Positions 1 to 5,740 of a stretch of 9,292 nt of DNA are shown one piece after another; the stretch's first letter is position 1, and each line of letters begins with the position of its first letter. Both the position numbers and the translations under genes were made by a program. The stretch spans positions 1 through 9,292 of the forward strand of contig CAYRRM010000066.1 in the NCBI GenBank assembly GCA_964426675.1, given 5' to 3'. The notes below the pieces were generated by a model that worked only from the letters and a program-made list of their open reading frames with translations, was not told where the DNA came from and made no database searches. This DNA is from DYMC01 sp035406705 (lineage in GTDB: Bacteria; Verrucomicrobiota; Lentisphaeria; Victivallales; GWF2-50-93).

Positions 1-56
1 TAGAAAGCATATGGTCTCCATGACTGGACGCGGGTTCGACTCCCGCCAGCTCCACC
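1..56 (+). ncRNA. ssrA: tmRNA (ssrA), 3' end only
   Basis: This is the 3' tRNA-like end of tmRNA, which rescues stalled ribosomes by trans-translation; the mRNA-like part and the tag reading frame lie outside the window. The T arm is clear: stem GCGGG (30-34), loop TTCGACT (35-41), stem CCCGC (42-46). It is followed by the acceptor strand CAGCTCC (47-53) and discriminator A54. Only CC (55-56) follows and the next base is T, so the CCA end is not fully encoded and would have to be completed by tRNA nucleotidyltransferase. A tRNA is the alternative, but the sequence before the T arm and the GGACGCGGG...CCAGCTCCACC signature fit tmRNA better. Confidence 0.85.
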
Positions 57-59
57 TCC

Positions 60-95
60 GCCCGCCGAAGCTTTATGCGAAGGCGGGCTATTTCT
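60..95 (+). terminator. Intrinsic terminator after tmRNA
   Basis: A 7-bp GC stem, GCCCGCC (60-66) with GGCGGGC (82-88), is followed by a modest T-rich tail (TATTTCTTTAT). It begins four bases after the tmRNA acceptor end, where a terminator for ssrA is expected. The U-tract is interrupted, so its strength is uncertain. Confidence 0.6.
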
Positions 96-233
96 TTATA
101 TTGAATCCTAAATTAATTTATTTATCTTAGTTGACTGAATGTGCCCCCGCTTCGCCGGACTTACACCTTCTTACCATCCTTATCAGAATCAGGACCTCAG
201 TGTACATAAACGTTGGACGCAGTCCACATTAAT

Positions 234-263
234 TTTGTAGGTTTAACAAAATTCATAAATTTG
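234..263 (+). promoter_or_regulatory. Bacteroidetes-type promoter for the GIY-YIG gene
   Basis: TTTG at 234-237 and TAAATTTG at 256-263 match the Bacteroidetes sigma-A consensus (-33 TTTG, -7 TAnnTTTG) with an 18-base spacer. Transcription would start near 270, giving a leader of about 20 bases before the ATG at 293. The match is read by eye; both boxes fit without mismatch. Confidence 0.55.
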
Positions 264-292
264 TCTGGCTGCATTTCTAATACGTAATAAAC

Positions 293-538
293 ATGGAAGA
301 ATTTTGGTTTGTATACATTCTTAAATGTGTAAATGCTAGATATTACACTGGTCTAACTAAGGACATCGACATAAGATTAACAGAACATAATTCAGGTAAA
401 GTTCATTACACCAAGGACAAGAGGCCTGTAAAACTTATCTCATTCGTTGCTTTCACTGATAAATACAAAGCAATAAATTTTGAAAAATATTTAAAGTCAG
501 GCTCAGGTATAGCTTTCAGAAATAAAAGCTTGGTTTAA
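293..538 (+). CDS. Small GIY-YIG domain protein (UvrC-like nuclease fold)
   Basis: The 81-residue protein consists of a single GIY-YIG domain, the nuclease fold shared by UvrC and homing endonucleases. Visible motif positions are V7-Y8-I9 (the GIY strand), Y17-Y18-T19-G20 (the YIG strand), R28 and H32 in RLTEHNSG (R28 is the expected catalytic arginine), and E64 in FEKYLKSGSG (the expected metal-binding glutamate). The length is typical of the stand-alone family common in Bacteroidota, whose cellular role is not established; structure-specific DNA cleavage is an inference from the fold. An in-frame stop at 278-280 makes the ATG at 293 the first possible ATG. No Shine-Dalgarno site is evident. 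It stands alone between tmRNA and a repeat-rich gap, with its own promoter. Confidence 0.85.
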   Translation: MEEFWFVYILKCVNARYYTGLTKDIDIRLTEHNSGKVHYTKDKRPVKLISFVAFTDKYKAINFEKYLKSGSGIAFRNKSLV

Positions 539-582
539 TATTTTGTTTTTATAGAAATGCCAGCGCTTATTTGCAGGACTGG

Positions 583-597
583 AGCGAAGTGATCGCT
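583..597. repeat. Short hairpin AGCGA/TCGCT
   Basis: AGCGA (583-587) can pair with TCGCT (593-597) around a five-base loop, within a purine-rich stretch carrying several GCGAAG units (583-610). It is the first of the chain of inverted repeats in this gap. No function can be assigned. Confidence 0.4.
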
Positions 598-623
598 GAG
601 CGAAGCGAAGCACCCCCGCCCTG

Positions 624-659
624 CCCTCCGAAGTCCAGGGCAACCGGGACGAAGGAGGG
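624..659. repeat. Two-part hairpin with a symmetric GAA/GAA internal loop
   Basis: CCCTCC (624-629) pairs with GGAGGG (654-659), and GTCC (633-636) pairs with GGAC (647-650). The segments between them are GAA on both sides (630-632 and 651-653), which could form tandem G-A pairs in RNA. No T-run follows, so it is not a normal intrinsic terminator. CCCTCCGAAG recurs at 665-674. Confidence 0.5.
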
Positions 660-711
660 ATCCGCCCTCCGAAGAGAGTTTATCAAAAGGACACCCTTTC
701 TTTTTAGTTAT

Positions 712-745
712 GTTACTTTCTTTTGCTTCTCCAAAAGAAAGTAAC
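712..745. repeat. Perfect 14-bp inverted repeat
   Basis: GTTACTTTCTTTTG (712-725) is the exact reverse complement of CAAAAGAAAGTAAC (732-745), with a six-base loop CTTCTC. GTTACTTT-type palindromes of this form are, from memory, widespread intergenic repeats in Bacteroidota and some Proteobacteria. It could act as a bidirectional transcription stop, but no T-run follows it on the plus strand. Confidence 0.7.
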
Positions 746-759
746 TAAAGAAAAAGAGA

Positions 760-804
760 CCGGAAAAGACAATCCCGAGGACTCGGGATTCGCGCCTGTT
801 CCGG
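760..804. repeat. Nested hairpin, CCGGAA arms around AATCCCGA/TCGGGATT
   Basis: The outer arms CCGGAA (760-765) and TTCCGG (799-804) enclose an inner perfect stem AATCCCGA (771-778) with TCGGGATT (783-790) closed by a four-base loop. It directly follows the 14-bp palindrome and leads into the dispersed repeat, so the three may form one composite element. Confidence 0.5.
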
Positions 805-975
805 CCTGCCTTCACACAGGCTGATTATCCTGGTATTTAGAAACCAGAAACATTTTGCAGACAAAATAGCAACGCTCTTCGCTTCAAATCCGCCTCCCGG
901 GTGGCCTGGCAACCAGGAAAGGGGCAGCGCAGATTACGCCGGGATGGGTGGATCAGGCTGGTCCGGATTATTCAT
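797..975. repeat. Dispersed GC-rich repeat, copy 1
   Basis: This segment aligns along its length with 5413-5611. Shared blocks include the run GGTATTTAGAAACCAGAAAC, then CTCTTCG, CCGGGTGGCCTGG, GGATTACG/TTCGGGATGGG-like sequence and CCGGATTATTCAT. Hairpins inside it are GCCTG/CAGGC (804-808/817-821), CTGGT/ACCAG (830-834/843-847) and CCTGG/CCAGG (905-909/913-917). Copy 1 lacks about 20 bases present in copy 2 near its 3' end. Open frames through it are short and are not conserved as protein between the copies. Confidence 0.75.
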
Positions 976-1185
976 GCAAAAAATGGGATTCTTAAAAGTT
1001 GAGATTAAATTAAGTTTAAATCCCACTACACACTATTTTCATTCATTGCAACCCTATTCTTTTATGTTTGATTTCATTTTCCTCTTGCTGCATAAATAAA
1101 TGGATTGCTGTAATGAATTTTATAGATTTATATGTCATTTTAATTGCGCCAATTTAATTCTCCTATTATATTAGCAATATGAAAC

Positions 1186-2072
1186 TTACGGAAATATTAA
1201 TTTCCTAACTTGTTCAAAAAAGTCTTTTAGGAGATGGCTATTCATGTAGAAGATTATAATTGTATTATCGTTGAATTCCACATACCTATCCTTTGAATTT
1301 TCAAATTCCAGTCGATAACTTTGGGCTCCGCCTAATCCATGGCTCCGTAAAAAAAAGACCATATCTCTGATGCAATGGGCTTCATCAGAATCATTATACG
1401 AACTACCGTATTTATGCTTAATATCAATTATTTTAATAATAAAGTTAAAAGGCAAAAGTCCAATAATTATCGATGAGACTCCGGAAATTTTTACATAATT
1501 TAAAGCATATTCAATTTTAATCTCTTCCTGGCTGCCGTTTTCTGAGACAACTTCATTTCTCTTAACATTTTCAATTGGCAGTTCACCTGAATAAGCAAGT
1601 AACCTGCGCTCTTCGAAGAATTGAGACACTTTTCGCCATTTTTCAGCATCGCCTTTTTCCCGGCTTTTTTAATATCGAAACCTGTATCAGGTGAAAGCAA
1701 CACTTCAGTTATATCATCAAAATAAAATTCTTTATACCATCTGAAGGGTTCAAAGAAGAAATAGTGAATTGCGAAAACGGGAAACTTTCCGGATGAAATA
1801 TCAATAAACGCATCATACGAATTATCTATAAGTGGAATCCAGTAGGGCTTAAAAAATTGTTTATCAATTTCATGTGTAAATTTGTTAAACCAGTTTATCC
1901 AGTCTTTTTGAACTGATTCCAGTTGATGCGGAACTATAATGTCCTTTAATCCAAGCAATGATAAAATTAAAGGATAAGTATTCAGATAATTTATAATATG
2001 TATTACATTATTAAATTGTAATCCCCAGTCATTAAGAAATGATTTCCAATCTGTTACATCTTCACCGTGCAT
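1186..2072 (-). pseudogene. Unrecognised gene of about 295 codons, broken by a frameshift
   Basis: Two overlapping minus-strand frames join into one protein if a single base is restored. The first frame runs from ATG at 2070-2072 through DTGFDIKK; the second continues as DAEKWRKVSQFFEERRLLAY and ends FFEQVRKLIFP at 1186. The span is 887 bases, one short of 296 codons. The likely site is the A6 run at 1665-1670 or the A5 run at 1654-1658; an extra A in either restores the frame. The first half is rich in aromatic residues (PYWIPLIDNSYDAFIDISSG, then HYFFFEPFRWYKEFYFDDI), faintly like SMI1/KNR4 (SUKH) proteins, but this is too weak for a name. No signal peptide or clear membrane segment is seen. 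It could be a true pseudogene, an assembly error at a homopolymer, or a recoded gene. Confidence 0.65.
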
Positions 2073-2159
2073 AATTCATTATAATGTACCCAATCTTTTT
2101 GAAAAATACACATATATTTTTAAAAAATGACCAGTCATACTAGACCATCATACTCGTTC

Positions 2160-2225
2160 CTATAATGCTTCAATTGCTACTTTCGCCTTAAAGGCTGATG
2201 AATATTTTTGACTTTTCGATTTCAT
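2160..2225 (-). pseudogene. IS3-family OrfA transposase remnant (N-terminal stub)
   Basis: Read from ATG at 2223-2225 on the minus strand, 21 codons end at TAG (2160-2162). The peptide contains YSSAFKAKVAIEAL, the hallmark start of the helix-turn-helix (HTH_Tnp_1) domain of IS3-family OrfA, normally followed by KERETL or similar. Here AAG (K) appears as TAG, the next two codons still read ER, and homology is lost after that. So the reading frame is truncated by a nonsense codon and a deletion. The probable left end of this element lies on the far side of the IS982 insertion, near 3343-3370. It is too short for ordinary gene calling. Confidence 0.7.
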
Positions 2226-2246
2226 AATGCACTGGTTTAAAGTTAT

Positions 2247-2254
2247 TAAATTTA
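2247..2254. repeat. Target-site duplication, left copy (TAAATTTA)
   Basis: TAAATTTA directly precedes the left inverted repeat and is repeated at 3327-3334 directly after the right one. The 8-bp sequence is its own reverse complement, so it also looks like an extension of the inverted repeats. Confidence 0.8.
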
Positions 2255-2271
2255 ACGTGAGTTCGACATAA
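2255..2271 (+). repeat. IS982 left terminal inverted repeat
   Basis: ACGTGAGTTCGACATAA matches the reverse complement of 3310-3326 at all 17 positions. The next bases are GGTCA here and AGTTA (complement) at the other end, so the match continues imperfectly. Confidence 0.9.
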
Positions 2272-2292
2272 GGTCAGGATATAAATAATTGA

Positions 2293-2325
2293 TTGTTAAT
2301 AACTTGAAATGTTTTGTTAATAACT
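2293..2325 (+). repeat. Subterminal 12-bp direct repeats in the IS leader
   Basis: TTGTTAATAACT occurs at 2293-2304 and again at 2314-2325, exactly 21 bp apart, which is two helical turns. They lie 22 bp inside the left inverted repeat. Same-face spacing suggests a binding site for transposase or a host factor; this is inference. Confidence 0.6.
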
Positions 2326-2352
2326 AATTGATAATCAATATATTATAAAAAA

Positions 2353-2401
2353 GGATTCTTTCTAGATTTGATTCAGTAACAACCAAAAACAGAAAGAATC
2401 C
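2353..2401 (+). promoter_or_regulatory. Leader hairpin abutting the transposase start, with an internal promoter box
   Basis: GGATTCTTTCT (2353-2363) is the perfect reverse complement of AGAAAGAATCC (2391-2401), and the right arm ends at the base before ATG (2402). The loop holds TAGATTTG (2363-2370), a full match to the Bacteroidetes -7 box, although no -33 TTG at normal spacing is seen. A transcript from this box would begin near 2376 and lack the left arm, while read-through transcripts would fold and bury the initiation region. IS10 and IS50 are protected from outside transcription in a similar way. Confidence 0.55.
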
Positions 2402-3307
2402 ATGAAAAACTTTGAAGACAAACTTATAGAAATTTTTTGTAATGTAGATGATTTTAACAAAGTATTTATTAACGAATTACAAAAACACCAGCTTTCAGAT
2501 GGGAGCCGGAAAAGGATTAAACCGGGGAATTTGAATGAGAGTGAAGTGATGACCATTGTAATATATTTTCATTTAATGCGTTACAGAGATTTTAAACATT
2601 ATTATTTATATCATGTGAGCAAGCATATGAAGAAAGAATTTCCTGGGGTTGTATCATATAATCGTTTTGTTGAGTTAATGCAAAAGGTACTATTGCCACT
2701 GGCTGTGTATCTTAAAACCTGTTGTCTTGGTAAATGTACAGGAATTTCATATATTGATTCATCTCCCATAAGAGTATGTCATATAAAGAGGGCACATTCC
2801 CATAAAGTTATGAAAGTACTTGCTGCCAGGGGGCACTGTAGTATTGGCTGGTTTTTTGGATTGAAGCTTCATTTTGTAATAAATGACAGGGGTGAAATAT
2901 TAGACTTTGTGCTTACTCCGGGAAACGTTGATGACAGAAACCCATTACTTGGGAGCAATCTTCTGAAAAAGATCTATGGTAAACTTTTCGGAGATAAAGG
3001 ATATATCTCTCAATCTCTTTTTGAGAAGCTTTTCATAGACGGGATACATCTTATTACCAAACTGAGAAAAAACATGAAAAACTCTCTGATGTTACTTTCA
3101 GATAAAATACTGTTACGCAAACGTGCATTGATTGAAAGTGTATGCGATGAACTTAAGAATATTTGCCACATAGAACATACACGTCACCGGAGCCAGATTG
3201 GATTTATCGTTAATTTACTCTCAGGTCTGATTGCTTATTCGTACCTACCAAAAAAACCTTCACTTAACCTGGAAATTATCGATGAAACCGTGGCTTTAAC
3301 TTTTTAA
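2402..3307 (+). CDS. IS982 family transposase (DDE)
   Basis: This 301-residue protein has the full IS982 transposase pattern and catalyses cut-and-join transposition of the element that carries it. The DDE residues are visible: D119 in YIDSSP, D198 in FGDKGY and E245 in RALIESV. Other family hallmarks are RVCHIKR (124-130), GWFFGLKLHFVIN (149-161), TPGNVDDRNP (172-181), LITKLRKNMKN (217-227) and IEHTRHRSQ (258-266). The length is normal and there is no frameshift, so it is probably functional. The ATG directly follows the right arm of a hairpin, and translation is probably limited by that structure. The stop codon (3305-3307) lies two bases before the right inverted repeat. Confidence 0.95.
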   Translation: MKNFEDKLIEIFCNVDDFNKVFINELQKHQLSDGSRKRIKPGNLNESEVMTIVIYFHLMRYRDFKHYYLYHVSKHMKKEFPGVVSYNRFVELMQKVLLPLAVYLKTCCLGKCTGISYIDSSPIRVCHIKRAHSHKVMKVLAARGHCSIGWFFGLKLHFVINDRGEILDFVLTPGNVDDRNPLLGSNLLKKIYGKLFGDKGYISQSLFEKLFIDGIHLITKLRKNMKNSLMLLSDKILLRKRALIESVCDELKNICHIEHTRHRSQIGFIVNLLSGLIAYSYLPKKPSLNLEIIDETVALTF

Positions 3308-3309
3308 CT

Positions 3310-3326
3310 TTATGTCGAACTCACGT
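3310..3326 (-). repeat. IS982 right terminal inverted repeat
   Basis: This is the exact reverse complement of 2255-2271 (17 of 17). The transposase stop codon lies two bases upstream. Confidence 0.9.
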
Positions 3327-3334
3327 TAAATTTA
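3327..3334. repeat. Target-site duplication, right copy (TAAATTTA)
   Basis: TAAATTTA directly follows the right inverted repeat and matches the left copy at 2247-2254. The 8-bp length falls in the range known for IS982-family elements. Confidence 0.8.
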
Positions 3335-3342
3335 CACTTAAT

Positions 3343-3469
3343 CAGTGGTCTTAATTCAGGGGAGTATTATAGAAATCCCAACAATCCAGAATGATAAATT
3401 ACAAAAGCGTGATCTAGAGGCAACCTTAAGCTTGACAGGTTACAGTGACCCTTATTCAGGGTAGTATTA
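3343..3469. repeat. Imperfect direct repeats 100 bp apart, possible IS3-type ends
   Basis: CAGTGGTCTTAATTCAGGGG plus AGTATTA (3343-3369) resembles CAGTGACCCTTATTCAGGGT plus AGTATTA (3443-3469), with matching ends exactly 100 bp apart. Read on the minus strand, each starts TAATACTxCCCTGAAT and the first lies about 70 bases before the IS3 OrfA stub once the IS982 element is removed. They could be left ends of IS3-family elements; the family link is inference. The second copy can also form a small hairpin, ACCCT/AGGGT. Confidence 0.45.
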
Positions 3470-3511
3470 CACGCTTTCTACAAAGAATAATAACTCTATA
3501 CTTTGATTGTG

Positions 3512-5221
3512 TCAAATAAGTAAACTGATATCAGATTTTATTGTAAGCTCAAATGCACCAAATTTTATCTGATGAAGTCCATGGAGAAATTTTTTGTTAA
3601 TTACTTTAATACCATCTACATAAGTTCCCAAAGGCGATAAATTATATAGCCAGACATCACCCTTAGAATTAATAATAACAAAATGTCTCCTGCTGATTGA
3701 TGAGCCTTCAATTTTGTTTATGGGATGCTGAGTATAACCATATCGGCCAATTGAAATAATACTATCAGTAAACTCTTTCCGGATTCCGATTTTATCACTT
3801 GATATTTCAATACTGTTTCGTTCGATACCTATTTTTTCAAATCGATAGTCCTGAAATAACAATTTGGATTTTAACGATGATTTGTCGTGTTCATCCCATG
3901 TTCTCGGTTTTTCATTCAGCACTTCTTTATTATAGTTTATAAAAGCAGTCTCAAAATTCTTAATATTATCAGGTATGTTTTCTAAAGAGTGATTTTGTAA
4001 AAGAATTGAAAGAAACAGGTTGCTTTTAAAACAAGAAATTTTGGGAAACATAGAAATCAAATCTGACAGGTAGGAAGAAGTTTGTTCATATAAACCTAAT
4101 TCAAAGAAACATCTTGCAAGCAGGTTATGTGCTTCAACGTCATTGGGGTGCCTTAATAGATAGTCATTTAATAATGAAATTGCCTCCCGATATTTTCCTG
4201 TTTCCAATTGCATCCATCCCATTTCCTTTTGAACCTCAGCACGTGGATTGAAATGGAGTAGTTTTTCATAATATAATCGAGCTGAATGAATATCATTCTG
4301 GAATAAATAGTAGTCACCCAAAGTTTTTAAAGCACTCAGATTATCTGGTTTGAGATTTAAAGAAGCTTCTATCATTTTGTAGGCAAGAGTCCATCTTCTG
4401 TTTTTTAGAAGTCTGTTGGCTTTTTCAGCAAGTTCTCCTGACTTGAGAAGTTTAGTATCAAGAATAGCTGGTGCATATTGAGATTTAATTGCTTCAGCCA
4501 TGTCTTTACCTGTTTGAAACCGAAATTCAGGAGTCGGATCCAATGATTTATAAATGATATTTTGCAGCCACAAAGGGTAATTTTGTATTGGTAATTTTTT
4601 ATCCCTGATGGTCTGAGAGATTTGGGCAGGAGTTTTACCAATAAACGGATTTCTACTGATAAGTGTTTCAAGCATTGTTACGCCAAGAGCGAATATATCT
4701 ATTCGGGGATCATTATAGTCTTTAAGATTACTTATAAATAGTTCAGGTGCCATATAACAGCTTGTGCCACAAAACGTATTTGCAATTCCAAAGTCGGAGA
4801 TTTTTACTTCTTCATTTTTATTGAACAGTATGTTATCTGGTTTAATATCGTGATGCGTTATTCCTTTCAAATGCACCTTGTGAAGAGTCTCTGCCAGAAT
4901 TTCAAACCATGGAAGTGCTACTGGAGGTGGTATTGGATTGATAAGCTTCGAGCGTAGGCTGCCGTTCTCACAATACTCCATTACAAGAAGTATATTCGCC
5001 CCAAGTTTAAAATGATGATAGAAGATTACAATATGTGGATCAAGGAATTCTGATATTGTTTTTATCTCTCTTAAAATCGAATCTTGCTTTTGCCAATTTG
5101 TTTCTTTTAACCATTTAATAGCAACCAATCGGCCTGATAAAACATCCTTAGCAAGGACTACTTCACCAAATCCACCTTCACCAAGTTTCTTAATGTATTG
5201 ATAATTTTCATTTAAAACCAT
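3512..5221 (-). CDS. Ser/Thr protein kinase with TPR repeats and a C-terminal FHA domain
   Basis: This 569-residue protein joins a Hanks-type kinase, TPR repeats and an FHA domain in one chain. Kinase (about 7-250): glycine loop GEGGFGEV (14-21), ATP-binding K36 in VAIK, helix-C E52, catalytic loop HHDIKPDN (123-130, with H124 where R is usual), DFG (143-145), APE (158-160) and D175. TPR-like repeats cover about 263-395, then a linker. FHA (about 478-565): IGR (491-493), SRRH (510-513), and N527, S529 and G532-T533, the phosphothreonine-binding set. It has no signal peptide or membrane segment, so it is cytoplasmic. The activation segment is only 18 residues. The FHA domain probably binds phosphothreonine on partners or on the kinase itself. 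The gene stands alone, its substrates are unknown, and no clear promoter was found. Confidence 0.92.
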   Translation of the reverse strand: MVLNENYQYIKKLGEGGFGEVVLAKDVLSGRLVAIKWLKETNWQKQDSILREIKTISEFLDPHIVIFYHHFKLGANILLVMEYCENGSLRSKLINPIPPPVALPWFEILAETLHKVHLKGITHHDIKPDNILFNKNEEVKISDFGIANTFCGTSCYMAPELFISNLKDYNDPRIDIFALGVTMLETLISRNPFIGKTPAQISQTIRDKKLPIQNYPLWLQNIIYKSLDPTPEFRFQTGKDMAEAIKSQYAPAILDTKLLKSGELAEKANRLLKNRRWTLAYKMIEASLNLKPDNLSALKTLGDYYLFQNDIHSARLYYEKLLHFNPRAEVQKEMGWMQLETGKYREAISLLNDYLLRHPNDVEAHNLLARCFFELGLYEQTSSYLSDLISMFPKISCFKSNLFLSILLQNHSLENIPDNIKNFETAFINYNKEVLNEKPRTWDEHDKSSLKSKLLFQDYRFEKIGIERNSIEISSDKIGIRKEFTDSIISIGRYGYTQHPINKIEGSSISRRHFVIINSKGDVWLYNLSPLGTYVDGIKVINKKFLHGLHQIKFGAFELTIKSDISLLI

Positions 5222-5251
5222 TTGATGAAATGTAAAATACGATTAAAAGAA

Positions 5252-5265
5252 CTAATTCAAATTAG
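5252..5265. repeat. 14-bp palindrome upstream of the kinase gene
   Basis: CTAATT (5252-5257) and AATTAG (5260-5265) form a perfect inverted repeat around CA, 31 bases before the kinase ATG. It could be an operator, but AT-rich palindromes of this size occur by chance. Confidence 0.25.
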
Positions 5266-5412
5266 ATTAAAGATATATTAATTTTTAATACTCCCTGATT
5301 TTCAACCACAGGTTATACAAATATAATTTTTTTATCGATTTTTCATTTGTAAATACATTTTTAGAAAGATGTATAATCTGTCAAATTCCTGAATAACCAG
5401 ATTTTCGGGGAA

Positions 5413-5611
5413 TGTTCCTGGCAGTGCAAACAGGCTGGTTATGATGGTATTTAGAAACCAGAAACATTCTGCAGCCAAAATAACACAGCTCTTCGTTGCA
5501 AATTCTCCCCCCGGGTGGCCTGGAATCCCGGGAAGGGGTAGCTTGGATTACTTCGGGATGGGGGGCAGATGGCGAAGCCACAGAGAATTCAGGTCGGACC
5601 GGATTATTCAT
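5413..5611. repeat. Dispersed GC-rich repeat, copy 2
   Basis: Second copy of the element at 797-975. The first hairpin is kept with a different loop (CCTG 5417-5420, CAGG 5431-5434), as is the second (TGGT 5445-5448, ACCA 5457-5460). The third region is changed: copy 2 offers CCGGG/CCCGG pairing inside a C-run and a GGGG. It also has an extra segment near 5567-5590 carrying GGCGAAGCC. It lies in a gap and, unlike copy 1, is not preceded by the 14-bp palindrome. Open frames on both strands across it are by-products of its GC content. Confidence 0.75.
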
Positions 5612-5740
5612 CCAGTTTCTGTTTAGTTGCCTTTTTTTAGCAATTTCATTCCAAATTCCGACTTTGCAAACTCGTTTCATAGCTTTAAATTGGAGATGTT
5701 TTGAGGGGCTCTGACAATATTTTAGTGCCTATGTATCAGG

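Larger units (their letters stand above)
541..1185. other. Gene-free, repeat-rich intergenic region
   Basis: No credible gene is seen here on either strand. Positions 575-975 are clearly richer in G+C than the surrounding sequence and consist of consecutive inverted repeats, listed separately, plus one copy of a dispersed repeat. Positions 976-1185 return to AT-rich sequence in which I see no feature. Confidence 0.6.
2073..2401. other. Intergenic gap holding an IS3 stub and the IS982 left end
   Basis: This gap contains no intact gene. Positions 2160-2225 carry an IS3-family OrfA remnant and 2247-2401 the target duplication, left terminus and leader of the IS982 element. Positions 2073-2159 are AT-rich; the only mark I see is the small palindrome TGACCAGTCA near 2128-2137. 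Confidence 0.6.
2255..3326 (+). mobile_element. Complete IS982-family insertion sequence, 1072 bp
   Basis: The element is bounded by 17-bp perfect inverted repeats (ACGTGAGTTCGACATAA at 2255-2271, its complement at 3310-3326), extending to 20 of 22 matches, and by an 8-bp direct duplication. It carries one intact 301-codon transposase gene that ends two bases before the right repeat, plus a 130-base leader with direct repeats and a hairpin. The size of about 1 kb and single DDE transposase fit IS982. All parts look intact, so it may still be active. Confidence 0.9.
5222..5740. other. Gene-free intergenic region with the second dispersed repeat
   Basis: No gene is seen. Positions 5222-5400 are AT-rich and serve as the upstream region of the kinase gene; a TATATTTG box (minus strand, 5318-5325) is present about 95 bases before its ATG but lacks a matching -33 element. 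Positions 5413-5611 are the repeat. Positions 5612-5740 lie downstream of the restriction gene and show no convincing terminator. Confidence 0.55.

Noticed and set aside
150..190. Minus-strand peptide PDSDKDGKKV resembling a calcium-binding DxDxDG loop
   Set aside because: It spans only about a dozen codons between stops and has no gene around it, so chance is the better explanation.
2247..2271. 25-bp terminal inverted repeats for the IS
   Set aside because: The outer eight bases, TAAATTTA, are a self-complementary target duplication, so the true inverted repeat is 17 bp starting at ACGTG.
2362..2556. 64-codon minus-strand frame over the transposase start
   Set aside because: It is antisense to the conserved transposase N-terminus and has no independent support.
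4405..4671. 88-codon minus-strand frame within the kinase gene
   Set aside because: It is an alternative frame of the kinase-TPR junction, with no recognisable domain.
5381..5714. Open frames of 61-99 codons on both strands over the second dispersed repeat
   Set aside because: They overlap each other, have repeat-like composition and are not conserved as protein in the first copy, so they are by-products of GC-rich repeat sequence.
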